A DNA stretch of 24,720 nucleotides from BRH-c25 sp964574195 (GTDB lineage: Bacteria; Bacillota; Clostridia; Lutisporales; Lutisporaceae). The notes under the pieces are model-generated. The model made no database searches. It was given only the letters and a program-made list of their open reading frames with translations, and was not told the DNA's origin. The translations under genes were made by a program, and so were the position numbers. The stretch spans positions 1-24,720 of the forward strand of contig CAZNMO010000044.1 in the NCBI GenBank assembly GCA_964574195.1, written 5' to 3'. Shown one piece after another: positions 1 through 6,587 of this stretch (position 1 is its first letter; each line of letters opens with the position of its first letter).

Positions 1-132
1 CACAGTGAGGACCCCTACGATCAATATCATCAATACGTTTTCCTTGTCTATTCCAAGCCGGTTCAGATATATGGAAGTTATGGTGGTAACGGACATAACA
101 AGCAACAAAATCAAATAATTCTTGAGTTTCAT
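1..132 (-). CDS. KdpD-like sensor histidine kinase, N-terminal part (runs off the window)
   Basis: Only the first 44 residues are inside the window. They contain a first membrane segment (MKLKNYLILLLVMSVTTI), the polar turn NRLGIDKEN and the start of a second membrane segment. This matches the DUF4118 membrane domain of KdpD-type potassium/turgor sensor kinases, apparently without the long N-terminal cytoplasmic KdpD domain. The ATG at 132 follows a GAGGTG ribosome site. It is the last visible gene of the potassium operon, 32 nt after the TrkA stop, so a role in sensing K+ or osmotic state is likely. The catalytic part is not visible, so the kinase call rests on the membrane domain and the context. 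Confidence 0.6.
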   Translation of the reverse strand, partial: MKLKNYLILLLVMSVTTITSIYLNRLGIDKENVLMILIVGVLTV

Positions 133-164
133 AAAGTCACCTCACAATGTCATTTTACCACATT

Positions 165-818
165 TCATCTCGTCAGCTTCAGAATTCTCTCAACATCAAT
201 ATGCCTTCCCATCACTATAAGGTGTTCTTCCAATCGGAAAACATGATCGGCAGATGGAAGTGGTTGCACCTTATCGCCGACCTTTGTCGCCAGAATGCTT
301 ACATGGTATTTGACCCTGAAATTTACTTCCTTTATACTCTGTCCGATCCAATTTTCTGCGGTATTTATTTCATATATGGAAACATCCTTTGTAAGCTCTA
401 TGAAATTGAAAAGATTATCTGTACTATATCTGACCGCCAATTTTTCTGCCATGTCCCTTTCAGGATCGATTACCTCATCTGCTCCATTACGCAGCAGGAA
501 TTTTGCATGATTGTCCTTGCTTGCTTTGCTTATAACATATTTTGCCCCCAGATCCTTCAGGAAGCTTGTGATCTCAAGGTTACTCTGAAAGTTCGTCCCG
601 ATGCACACAAAACACAGGTCAAAGTTATTGACCCCCAGGGAGCGTAAGACTTCTTCCTTTGTGCAATCTCCAATCTGGACACTGGTTGCCAGCGGCAGAA
701 ATTCTCTCAGGTTCTCCTCCTCTATGTCAACCATCATTACCTCATTTCCCAGTTCGATCAGCTTATGGCTGAGGTGCCTGCCAAAACGTCCGATACCTAT
801 TATCAAGATCGATTTCAT
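165..818 (-). CDS. ktrA: KtrA/TrkA-family potassium channel gating subunit
   Basis: This 217-residue cytoplasmic protein is predicted to form the nucleotide-binding ring that gates the KtrB channel. The N-terminal Rossmann (RCK/TrkA-N) domain shows the glycine loop IIGIGRFG near residues 6-13, an acidic residue ending strand two (VDIEEENL) and the VCIG strand. The C-terminal TrkA-C domain covers roughly residues 140-217. The length is typical of KtrA. The ATG at 818 follows a GGAG site, 10 nt after the ktrB stop, so the two genes are co-transcribed. ATP/ADP and possibly c-di-AMP are known ligands of the family; nothing in the sequence distinguishes them here. Confidence 0.92.
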   Translation of the reverse strand: MKSILIIGIGRFGRHLSHKLIELGNEVMMVDIEEENLREFLPLATSVQIGDCTKEEVLRSLGVNNFDLCFVCIGTNFQSNLEITSFLKDLGAKYVISKASKDNHAKFLLRNGADEVIDPERDMAEKLAVRYSTDNLFNFIELTKDVSIYEINTAENWIGQSIKEVNFRVKYHVSILATKVGDKVQPLPSADHVFRLEEHLIVMGRHIDVERILKLTR

Positions 819-828
819 ATCAAAGCTC

Positions 829-2181
829 CTATCCTATATTTATTTTCTCGACCGGATTCTGAATTGTCGACGCCATCCTATGCTCGGTGAACAATAGTGC
901 AAAGGTAAGACTGCCGACTCTTCCACTGTACATCAGCAGAGCTAAAACCATCTGCGCAAAGGGGTTCAGCATACCGGTGATCCCGGTCGACAAACCAACT
1001 GTGCCCAACGCAGATAGTACCTCAAAGAATATGTCGGTCAGGTTCAGGCCAATATTTGTTCCGCATATCACGAATACTGCACTTATTGAAAGGAGCAAAT
1101 TGACTGTTGTAACTGCAGAAGCTCTTTTCAACGCATTTTCCTCCAAGCGCCGGTCAAATACCTTTTCACATTTTGAATTGACGAGACTTGACCAAAGTGA
1201 AATAAGTATTACAGCAAGGGTCGTTGTTTTTATTCCACCTGCAGTGGAGCCGGGGCTGCCGCCAATGAACATCAATACCATTGTCAGAAGCTTGCTTGCA
1301 GGAGAGAGGGATGCTATGTCCAGGGTGTTAAAGCCTGCGGTACGGGGTGTAACCGAAGCAAATAATGACACAAGGATCTTATCCCATACCGACATACCTG
1401 ACATCAGATTTGATCCTTCAAAGATATAGAAGCCCATTGCGCCGGAAACAATAAGGAAAACTGTCATTACAATAACAAGCTTTGTATGAAGCTGGTATTT
1501 TCTGAAGTGATACTTGTTTCTATAGATATCATCCCAGACAAAGAAGCCTATACCGCCGATTATTATTAGAGCTATTATAGTCAGGCATACGATCTCATCG
1601 TCATAAAAGGTAGTAAGCGAAGAATACTTGCCATAGCTGCCCATAAGGTCAAAACCTGCGTTACAAAAGGCTGAGACTGAATGAAACACCCCATTGTATA
1701 ATCCGGCTGCCAGTCCCATTCTGGGGATGAAGCTTATAGACAGCAATATTGCGCCAAGGCCTTCAAAGAACAAGGTACCCACAAGTATTTTTCGTGTAAG
1801 CCGGACAATTCCGCCAATATACATTGTGTTTACACTTTCCCGCAGTAAGCCTCTCTCCCTTAGACCAATCTTTCGTCTTAGTAGAAAGGAAAACAGGGTT
1901 ATAATTGTCATGAAACCAAGGCCGCCAACCTGTATCAGCGAAAGAATGACCAGCTGTCCAAAAATTGTCCACTGAGTATAGGTGTCAAAAACCACCAGTC
2001 CTGTCACACAGGTGGCTGAAGTTGCTGTAAAAAGAGCATCGATAAGTCCCGGAGATATATTGCTGCGGCTTGATATAGGCAGGGACAGCAGTGTCGTACC
2101 GATCAGAATTATTATCAAATATCCCAGGGCGATCATTTGAGGATAGGTCAGAGTTCTGAGCTTACTCATATTTGTGTTCAC
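829..2181 (-). CDS. ktrB: KtrB/TrkH-family potassium uptake channel subunit
   Basis: A 450-residue integral membrane protein of the TrkH/KtrB superfamily that carries K+ with its KtrA partner. The four pore-loop repeats are visible as TSATCVTGLVVFDT, SVSAFCNAGFDLMG, VTPRTAGFNTL and LGTVGLSTGITG, each with the filter glycine. A GSPGSTAGG loop, also typical of the family, is present. The likely start is the GTG at 2181, since GGAGG lies 6 nt upstream; an in-frame ATG at 2169 is possible. The first 20 nt overlap the end of the upstream gene, which suggests translational coupling. Confidence 0.93.
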   Translation of the reverse strand: MNTNMSKLRTLTYPQMIALGYLIIILIGTTLLSLPISSRSNISPGLIDALFTATSATCVTGLVVFDTYTQWTIFGQLVILSLIQVGGLGFMTIITLFSFLLRRKIGLRERGLLRESVNTMYIGGIVRLTRKILVGTLFFEGLGAILLSISFIPRMGLAAGLYNGVFHSVSAFCNAGFDLMGSYGKYSSLTTFYDDEIVCLTIIALIIIGGIGFFVWDDIYRNKYHFRKYQLHTKLVIVMTVFLIVSGAMGFYIFEGSNLMSGMSVWDKILVSLFASVTPRTAGFNTLDIASLSPASKLLTMVLMFIGGSPGSTAGGIKTTTLAVILISLWSSLVNSKCEKVFDRRLEENALKRASAVTTVNLLLSISAVFVICGTNIGLNLTDIFFEVLSALGTVGLSTGITGMLNPFAQMVLALLMYSGRVGSLTFALLFTEHRMASTIQNPVEKINIG

Positions 2182-2632
2182 ATTCCACCTCCGGCTGCAC
2201 CATATGAATCAATTTTTCCGGCGAAGCCTCTCCAGCCAATACATAATTGATTTTTTCACTTATGAACATGTTTTCATTCTTCCTGTCATTACATATTCCA
2301 ATGGATCTTTTTATGCAATACAGCTTTTTCCCGATTTTGCTGATAGCTATATTATCAGCATCGCTATCGGACAAGGCAAAAAGATAATACAGCTTTTTTT
2401 CCTGTATAAGCTGAAAGGGATCGGTGAGACGTATTACCCGGATCCCCTTTTTCTCCAGTAGCCAGGTTATATTTTCGGCGAGTTTTGTATCACCCAGCAC
2501 AATTGTGCTTTCAGGTTCATCCGGATCGGCTGCTTGTATCTCATTGCCTTCCAGGAAATCTCCGAGCCTTGATATAAGATGCCATATATAAACGAGAGGT
2601 ATTAGAAAACTGATAACCAGTAGAAGCTTCAT
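2162..2632 (-). CDS. Membrane-anchored TrkA-N-like (degenerate RCK) protein
   Basis: A 156-residue protein with an N-terminal membrane segment (KLLLVISFLIPLVYIWHLIS) and a cytoplasmic domain that reads like a TrkA-N/RCK fold: TIVLGDTKLAENITWLL in place of the glycine loop, then IRVIRL, LFALSDSDADNIAISKIGKK and a segment resembling the RVNDPRNEEIF region of KtrA (GICNDRKNENMF). The canonical GxGxxG is missing, so nucleotide binding may be lost or altered. The ATG at 2632 is chosen because GGAAGGTG lies just upstream; an in-frame TTG at 2647 is less likely. It is the first gene of the potassium operon and overlaps ktrB by 20 nt. I infer an accessory or regulatory role for the Ktr channel; no established name is known to me. 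Confidence 0.75.
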   Translation of the reverse strand: MKLLLVISFLIPLVYIWHLISRLGDFLEGNEIQAADPDEPESTIVLGDTKLAENITWLLEKKGIRVIRLTDPFQLIQEKKLYYLFALSDSDADNIAISKIGKKLYCIKRSIGICNDRKNENMFISEKINYVLAGEASPEKLIHMVQPEVECEHKYE

Positions 2633-2666
2633 TCGAGCACCTTCCAACTATTTATTCTACCTCTCT

Positions 2667-2762
2667 ATTTTACTGGCTTCAGTATTAAGATTGTATTAAT
2701 ACTCAGTTTATGGCGTAAAGATTATGTAAATAATGAGGTCAATTGTATTAAGAATGTATAAA
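2667..2762 (-). promoter_or_regulatory. Potassium operon promoter with three OmpR/PhoB-type direct-repeat boxes
   Basis: Read on the minus strand there are three boxes, each two 7-bp half-sites separated by 4 bp: TTTATAC-ATTC-TTAATAC (2762-2745), TTTACAT-AATC-TTTACGC (2730-2713) and TTAATAC-AATC-TTAATAC (2699-2682). The boxes are 31-32 bp apart, about three helical turns. A TAAAAT -10 lies at 2672-2667, 9 nt after the last box, and no good -35 is present. This is the usual layout for an activator of the PhoB/KdpE family covering the -35. The activator is inferred to be the response regulator partnering the KdpD-like kinase. Confidence 0.65.
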
Positions 2763-2784
2763 GATATTCCAACGGGACAAAAAA

Positions 2785-2831
2785 GAAATAAAAACAGCTC
2801 CCCAGATGCAATAAGCATGAGCAGCTGTTTT
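2785..2831 (-). terminator. Intrinsic terminator of the hydrolase remnant
   Basis: The 9-bp arms AAAACAGCT (2791-2799) and AGCTGTTTT (2823-2831) enclose a second small ATGC/GCAT pairing. On the minus strand the stem is followed by TTTTTATTTC, so it terminates transcription coming from the hydrolase remnant. It lies just upstream of the potassium operon promoter. Confidence 0.7.
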
Positions 2832-2843
2832 CTGCATGTGTCA

Positions 2844-3033
2844 CTATTCTTCTATAAACTGTACCAGTTCTTTATTGAATTTGTCCTTTTTGTCGATGAA
2901 AAGGCCATGACCACTGTATTTGAAAGGTATAAGCCTTGAATGCCTGATGCCTTCCTTTTGCGCTTCTGCCAGCGGGAAGAGGCACCTTGTCGTGGATGCC
3001 GTGAAGTATCAAGGTGGGCACTTTGTTATATTT
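2844..3033 (-). pseudogene. C-terminal remnant of an alpha/beta hydrolase, frameshifted
   Basis: The minus strand encodes KVPTLILHGIHDKVPLP, which carries the HGxxD acid motif of alpha/beta hydrolases. The reading frame then shifts, and the other frame continues as LAEAQKEGIRHSRLIPF, KYSGHGLFIDKKDKF (the catalytic His in SGHG) and ends FNKELVQFIEE-stop at 2844. Both parts match the last third of a single-domain hydrolase. There is no N-terminal part: homology stops near 3033, where an A-rich tract and the first arsenic-island promoter begin. The gene has therefore lost its nucleophile domain and carries a frameshift, and should be inactive. Confidence 0.8.
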
Positions 3034-3065
3034 AATAAAAAAAATTAAAAAACTTAAAAAAACTA

Positions 3066-3113
3066 TTGACCGCATCGTAAAAATACGATACAATTAAATC
3101 GTAGAAATACGAT
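3066..3113 (+). promoter_or_regulatory. ArsR-controlled promoter with two 16-bp operators
   Basis: The -35 TTGACC (3066-3071) and -10 TACAAT (3089-3094) are 17 bp apart. Operator one, ATCGTA-AAAA-TACGAT (3074-3089), fills the spacer. Operator two, ATCGTA-GAAA-TACGAT (3098-3113), follows the -10. The same inverted repeat occurs in front of arsR (6908 and 6931) and arsP (6555), so this promoter is almost certainly repressed by the ArsR protein encoded at 6588-6890. Confidence 0.85.
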
Positions 3114-3162
3114 ACATATAAATGCACCAAAAGAGTGTGTTAAATAAATGGAGGTATGAAAA

Positions 3163-3321
3163 ATGTTGTTATTATCATTAATAGGCGTTATAGCCGTAAT
3201 AGGGCTTGCGAGCCTTATGCTCAGAGACAGTGCAGAGGATGCAATTAGCCTGTATTGCTCCAGCGAATGTGCGGAGGGTAAGCATTACAAGAGAAAGTCA
3301 AAAGCAGTCAATATGATATAA
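3163..3321 (+). CDS. Small membrane peptide in the ArsR regulon (52 aa)
   Basis: A short reading frame starting MLLLSLIGVIAVIGLASL and ending KSKAVNMI. It has a GGAGG ribosome site 8 nt before the ATG, an ArsR-type promoter upstream and a clean terminator directly after, so it is a complete single-gene transcription unit. One membrane helix (about residues 2-20) is followed by an acidic stretch and a CysX3Cys pair (C32, C36) in a basic tail. I do not recognise a family. The placement suggests a role in metalloid handling, for example as a small partner of the ArsP permease, but that is inference. Confidence 0.75.
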   Translation: MLLLSLIGVIAVIGLASLMLRDSAEDAISLYCSSECAEGKHYKRKSKAVNMI

Positions 3322-3329
3322 GTGGTTAG

Positions 3330-3360
3330 AAGGTAGTGCGCGGCACTACCTTTTAATTTT
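3330..3360 (+). terminator. Intrinsic terminator after the 52-aa gene
   Basis: A perfect 10-bp stem, AAGGTAGTGC (3330-3339) and GCACTACCTT (3343-3352), has a 3-nt loop and is followed by TTTTAATTTT. It isolates the small gene from the marR-arsM-arsN operon downstream. Confidence 0.9.
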
Positions 3361-3399
3361 ATACGGAAATAGTTTATGGCAAATAATACATAATAATAC

Positions 3400-3431
3400 T
3401 TGCATAATACAATTATTGCATGATACAATAA
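3400..3431 (+). promoter_or_regulatory. marR-arsM-arsN promoter with tandem 16-bp repeats
   Basis: Two adjacent 16-bp direct repeats, TTGCATAATACAATTA (3400-3415) and TTGCATGATACAATAA (3416-3431), differ at two positions. TTGCAT at 3400 can act as the -35 and TACAAT at 3424-3429 as the -10, with 18 bp between. The ribosome site GAGGTG follows within a few bases of the expected start of transcription, so the leader would be very short. The repeats may be the MarR operator; they are unlike the ArsR operators nearby. Confidence 0.55.
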
Positions 3432-3446
3432 ACGCGAGGTGATCAA

Positions 3447-3890
3447 ATGTACAAAAAAGAGATGGTGCACAATCTCAGGGAGCTGGTAAGACAACTGATG
3501 AGGGATATAGGAGTTCTTGAGAGGAATGAAGCCTCCTGCTGCGGCATGACTCTTGGCCAGTGCCATGCCATTGTTGAAATTGGAAGGGCAGGGGAGCTTT
3601 CTTTGAATGAATTGGCTGAGCTGTTGAATCTGGATAACAGTACAATGAGCAGAGCTGTAAACAATCTGGTCGAGCAGGGATATGCAGTTAGAGAGGCTGA
3701 TAGAGAAGACCGAAGATACATCAAAATATTGCTTACAGAGCAGGGAAAAAGGGCTTATAAAGCTATAGAAAGCAGTATGGAGAGCTACTTTGAGGATGTA
3801 CTGGGCTCGATCCCGGAGGAAAAGCACCAGCAGGTGCTGGAGAGCCTTATAGTTCTTGAAGCTGCATTGAAAGGTAAAAAATGCTGTTAA
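3447..3890 (+). CDS. Cys-rich MarR-family transcriptional regulator
   Basis: A 147-residue winged-helix protein. The recognition region is LSLNELAELLNLDNSTMSRAV (shown here only as residues about 51-71 with key NSTMSR), and the wing carries the classic DREDRR (residues 85-90). Cysteines sit where a thiol sensor would: C31, C32 and C39 before the helix-turn-helix and a C-terminal CysCys pair (C146, C147). The ATG at 3447 follows GAGGTG with 5-nt spacing. It is the first gene of an operon with arsM and arsN, so a metalloid- or thiol-responsive regulator of that operon is likely. The effector is not shown by the sequence. Confidence 0.85.
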   Translation: MYKKEMVHNLRELVRQLMRDIGVLERNEASCCGMTLGQCHAIVEIGRAGELSLNELAELLNLDNSTMSRAVNNLVEQGYAVREADREDRRYIKILLTEQGKRAYKAIESSMESYFEDVLGSIPEEKHQQVLESLIVLEAALKGKKCC

Positions 3891-3902
3891 GGAGTGTATG
3901 AA

Positions 3903-4718
3903 ATGGAATTTGATATTAAGGAAAAGGTTAAGGAGTATTATAGAGATATCGCCCAAAAGGTGGATAAAGAAACCAGAGGGTCCTGCTGCGGAAACTCCTC
4001 CTGCTGCGGCAGCAGTAAGGAGTCACCGCTGTATAAGGGGCAGAGCCTCAAAGACCTGCCTCAGGAGGCCGTCAATGCGTCCCTGGGGTGCGGCAATCCC
4101 CTTTTGCTGGCGGGACTGAAGGAAGGGGAAACAGTGTTGGATCTGGGAAGCGGTGGAGGTATAGACGTACTGCTTGCTTCCAGATATGTAGGGAGTACAG
4201 GAAAAGTCTATGGACTGGATATGACTGAGGAGATGCTTGCACTTTCAAATAAGAACAAGCAGCGTATGGGTGCAGAAAACGTGGAATTTCTGAAAGGCTA
4301 TATTGAAGATATTCCGCTTCCGGAGAATACTATTGATGTAATAATGTCCAACTGTGTTATAAATCTGTCCGAGGATAAGCCGAAGGCACTGGCAGAGGCA
4401 TATAGAGTATTGAAAAATGGCGGCAGATTGGCAATCTCAGATATAGTAGTATTAAGGGATGTACCTGAAGAGATAAGGAAAAGGGCTGAGCTTTGGGCCG
4501 GCTGTATAGCAGGAGCATTGACCATCGATGAATATACCGGCTTCCTGGAACAGTCCGGATTCAAAAATACCGAAGTAAAACCGGTCCATATATATACCAG
4601 AGATATTATCGAGGAACTGACGGGACGCAAAGTAGATTTTTTAAGCGAAAATGAGATAAAATACCTGGATTTATTGGATGGTGCTTATGCGGGGGCATAT
4701 ATAAGAGCAACTAAGTAA
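3903..4718 (+). CDS. arsM: Arsenite S-adenosylmethionine methyltransferase ArsM
   Basis: This cytoplasmic enzyme methylates As(III) using SAM. In this 271-residue protein the SAM loop is VLDLGSGGGID (residues 78-88) and the acidic strand-two end is in YGLDMTEEM. The three conserved As-binding cysteines are present: C63 in SLGCGNP, C151 in MSNCVINL and C201 in WAGCIAGA. An extra N-terminal CCGNSSCCG patch (C28, C29, C34, C35) is also seen. The ATG at 3903 is preferred over a GTG at 3894, because that GTG lies on top of the ribosome site GGAG. The gene follows marR by 12 nt and precedes arsN by 13 nt. Confidence 0.93.
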   Translation: MEFDIKEKVKEYYRDIAQKVDKETRGSCCGNSSCCGSSKESPLYKGQSLKDLPQEAVNASLGCGNPLLLAGLKEGETVLDLGSGGGIDVLLASRYVGSTGKVYGLDMTEEMLALSNKNKQRMGAENVEFLKGYIEDIPLPENTIDVIMSNCVINLSEDKPKALAEAYRVLKNGGRLAISDIVVLRDVPEEIRKRAELWAGCIAGALTIDEYTGFLEQSGFKNTEVKPVHIYTRDIIEELTGRKVDFLSENEIKYLDLLDGAYAGAYIRATK

Positions 4719-4731
4719 AGGAGGTATAAGA

Positions 4732-5265
4732 ATGTTTTATTCTGCAAGGCTGGCTACAATCGATGACATATCAGCAATAACAATGATATATAATCAGGGG
4801 ATAGAGGATCGTGTTGCTACACTGGAGAGCTGCCCAAGGAAAGAATCAGAGATGATCGATTGGTTTACAAAAAGGGACGAAGCACACAAGGTGCTGGCTA
4901 TTGAGGATGATAGCGGAGCCGTGTGGGGGTGGGCATCAATTAACACCTTCAACTCACGCTGCTGCTACAGTGGTGTTGCCGATATATCCATTTACATTGA
5001 AAGAAGCATGCGGGGGAAAGGCTTGGGTAAACAATTAATGAGTGCATTGATAGAGACTGCCAGGGAGCAAGGCTTTCACAAGCTTGTACTAAGTACTTTC
5101 AGCATGAATGAAGCCGGAAAGCAGCTATATAAAGCTGCAGGCTTCAGAGAAGTAGGAATCTATATAAATCAAGGCATTCTTGATGGTAAATGGATTGATA
5201 TAACTATAATGGAAAAGCTGTTGATAAATAATTTATATGAAACAAAAAACTGCTGTAAGGGTTAA
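4732..5265 (+). CDS. arsN1: ArsN1/phosphinothricin-type GNAT N-acetyltransferase
   Basis: A 177-residue GNAT enzyme of the phosphinothricin acetyltransferase branch: start RLATIDDISAITMIYNQGIE, acetyl-CoA loop RGKGLG within ERSMRGKGLGKQL, and the late LYKAAGFREVG motif. Members placed in ars operons (ArsN1) acetylate arsinothricin, an arsenical antibiotic. The ArsM/ArsP context favours that substrate over phosphinothricin, though sequence alone cannot exclude other amines. A GGAGG site lies before the ATG at 4732. The last 8 codons (ETKNCCKG) overlap the left arm and loop of the downstream terminator, so the C-terminal tail may be dispensable. Confidence 0.82.
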   Translation: MFYSARLATIDDISAITMIYNQGIEDRVATLESCPRKESEMIDWFTKRDEAHKVLAIEDDSGAVWGWASINTFNSRCCYSGVADISIYIERSMRGKGLGKQLMSALIETAREQGFHKLVLSTFSMNEAGKQLYKAAGFREVGIYINQGILDGKWIDITIMEKLLINNLYETKNCCKG

Positions 5266-5284
5266 CCCCTGGCAGCAGTTTTTT
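5244..5284. terminator. Bidirectional intrinsic terminator between arsN and the arsP operon
   Basis: The 12-bp arms AAAAAACTGCTG (5244-5255) and CAGCAGTTTTTT (5273-5284) enclose the small palindrome GGGTTAACCC. The A- and T-tracts at the two ends let it act in both directions, serving arsN on the plus strand and the Cys-rich peptide gene on the minus strand. The left arm lies inside the arsN coding region. Confidence 0.88.
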
Positions 5285-5293
5285 GTTTCTTTA

Positions 5294-5461
5294 TTATTCC
5301 CTGCAGCAGTTGGATTTTTCATTTGCTGGAGTGTTCTGCCCACAACTGCAACCACAGCAGGGTACCTCTTTTTTTTCTTCGGTTGTGATGCTTTCACTGC
5401 AGCAGCTCTGCGCTTCAGTATTGGAATCAAAGCCTTCTTTTTTCTTAATGAAGTTAAACAT
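5294..5461 (-). CDS. 55-aa Cys-rich peptide of the arsP operon
   Basis: A short gene beginning MFNFIKKKEGFDSNTEAQ. It has eight cysteines in three clusters: C20-C21, the CCGCSC run (C35, C36, C38, C40) and C52-C53. There is no membrane segment. AAGGAGG lies just before the ATG, 26 nt after the arsP stop, and the shared terminator follows the stop. The clustered vicinal thiols suggest binding of As(III) or another soft metal. The eight-Cys count parallels the Cys-rich loop of the permease upstream, so a chaperone that hands metalloid to the permease is a fair inference. I do not recognise a named family. Confidence 0.82.
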   Translation of the reverse strand: MFNFIKKKEGFDSNTEAQSCCSESITTEEKKEVPCCGCSCGQNTPANEKSNCCRE

Positions 5462-5487
5462 GGTTTTTCCTCCTTTATACTATTTTT

Positions 5488-6534
5488 TTATATCATCCTG
5501 ACCATCAACAGGAAATCATACAAGTAACCAAGTACTATTGCGAAGAATATCAGGTATCCGGCATATAAGGCAATTGCTCTGCTTTTCATGATTGTAGCTA
5601 TGCCCGCAAGGACACCGGCACTCGTTCCGGGGCCTGTTATCATGAAGGCCAGGAGTGCTCCGCTGCTTGCGCCACCTGCCATAAGAGCATTTACCACCGG
5701 TATGGAGGAGGAGCCGTTGACATAGAGAGGAAGGCCTACGAGAGCCATTATGGGTACGGCGAATATGTTCCCGGAGCCCATATATTTCATTATTAACGAT
5801 GCAGGTACAAATTTGTTTATCATAAAGCCCACTGCAGCAAATATTGAGAAGTAAACCAGAACTTGTTTGATACCTACATCAAGGAATACACTCCATAATT
5901 CCTTAAGCCTGTATCTGTCGGCAAATGTCTCTCTGGGACCACAGTCACATACAGTGTTGGCAGTCTTTGCATCACTGCAGCCACAAGTTGATTCTGGCTG
6001 TGAAGAGACTGCAGCTTCAGAGCATCCGCAGGAAGGAACAGCCTTTGTTGATGTACCGCAGCAGCTTGATTTTACGGACTCTTCTGCAAATCTTGCCTGG
6101 CCGTCAAGGAAATGTGTACGCTTTTCTATCAGATGAGTCATGTAGCCGGAGCCAAGTCCTATGATTATTGAAGCCACAGTAAGGGCAACTGCAAATTTGA
6201 AACTGACTATCCCGGAGTAAAGTATAAACTCATCGGGACTCATCAGGGGAGACGAGGTCAGGAAAGCCATTATCGGCCCCCAGGGTAAAGCCGTTGTCAG
6301 CATTGAGACTATTACCGCCATAGTACCACAGGCACAAAAGGGAGTAAAAGCACCAAAAGCGACTGTTGCAGGCATAGAGACCCCTGCATTTTTGATCAGC
6401 ATCTGCCTGAATTTTTCCGGGTCTACATATACCTTTATAATGGCGGCAACAAGTATACCAAAAGCTAATACCGGTGCATTGTGGATAAGGGTAGCAGCAA
6501 CATACTGCAAGGTTTCGAACAATAAATCCAACAT
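5488..6534 (-). CDS. arsP: ArsP-type permease (DUF318 family) with Cys-rich cytoplasmic loop
   Basis: A 348-residue membrane protein with two four-helix halves, about residues 1-135 and 210-348. TPFCACGT near residue 64 and the GLPLYVNGSSSIP loop are DUF318 hallmarks. ArsP members export trivalent organoarsenicals such as methylarsenite, the product ArsM makes; a related branch (SO_0444 type) is annotated for Cu/Zn efflux and remains possible. The central loop carries eight cysteines (C158, C159, C169, C171, C184, C186, C196, C198), mostly as CysXCys. The ATG at 6534 follows AGGAGG. An ArsR operator-promoter sits just upstream. Confidence 0.85.
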   Translation of the reverse strand: MLDLLFETLQYVAATLIHNAPVLAFGILVAAIIKVYVDPEKFRQMLIKNAGVSMPATVAFGAFTPFCACGTMAVIVSMLTTALPWGPIMAFLTSSPLMSPDEFILYSGIVSFKFAVALTVASIIIGLGSGYMTHLIEKRTHFLDGQARFAEESVKSSCCGTSTKAVPSCGCSEAAVSSQPESTCGCSDAKTANTVCDCGPRETFADRYRLKELWSVFLDVGIKQVLVYFSIFAAVGFMINKFVPASLIMKYMGSGNIFAVPIMALVGLPLYVNGSSSIPVVNALMAGGASSGALLAFMITGPGTSAGVLAGIATIMKSRAIALYAGYLIFFAIVLGYLYDFLLMVRMI

Positions 6535-6554
6535 TTCTATTCCTCCTAAAATTA

Positions 6555-6583
6555 ATCGTAAAATTACGATATATTTATGTAAA
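6555..6583 (-). promoter_or_regulatory. arsP promoter with ArsR operator in the spacer
   Basis: On the minus strand, the -35 TTTACA (6583-6578) and -10 TACGAT (6560-6555) are 17 bp apart. The operator ATCGTA-AAAT-TACGAT (6555-6570) fills the spacer and shares the -10. It lies between the arsR stop and the arsP start, giving arsP its own ArsR-controlled promoter in addition to read-through from arsR. Confidence 0.7.
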
Positions 6584-6587
6584 AAAA

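Noticed and set aside
147..647. Plus-strand open frame opposite ktrA
   Set aside because: No motif and no ribosome site; the minus strand holds a well-defined TrkA-family protein.
2733..2939. Plus-strand open frame of 68 codons before the arsenic island
   Set aside because: It runs over the terminator and the hydrolase remnant on the other strand, and has no ribosome site or similarity to a known family.
3285..3956. Long open frame antisense to marR (223 codons)
   Set aside because: It lies opposite a clear MarR gene, has no recognisable domain and no ribosome site. It is a shadow frame.
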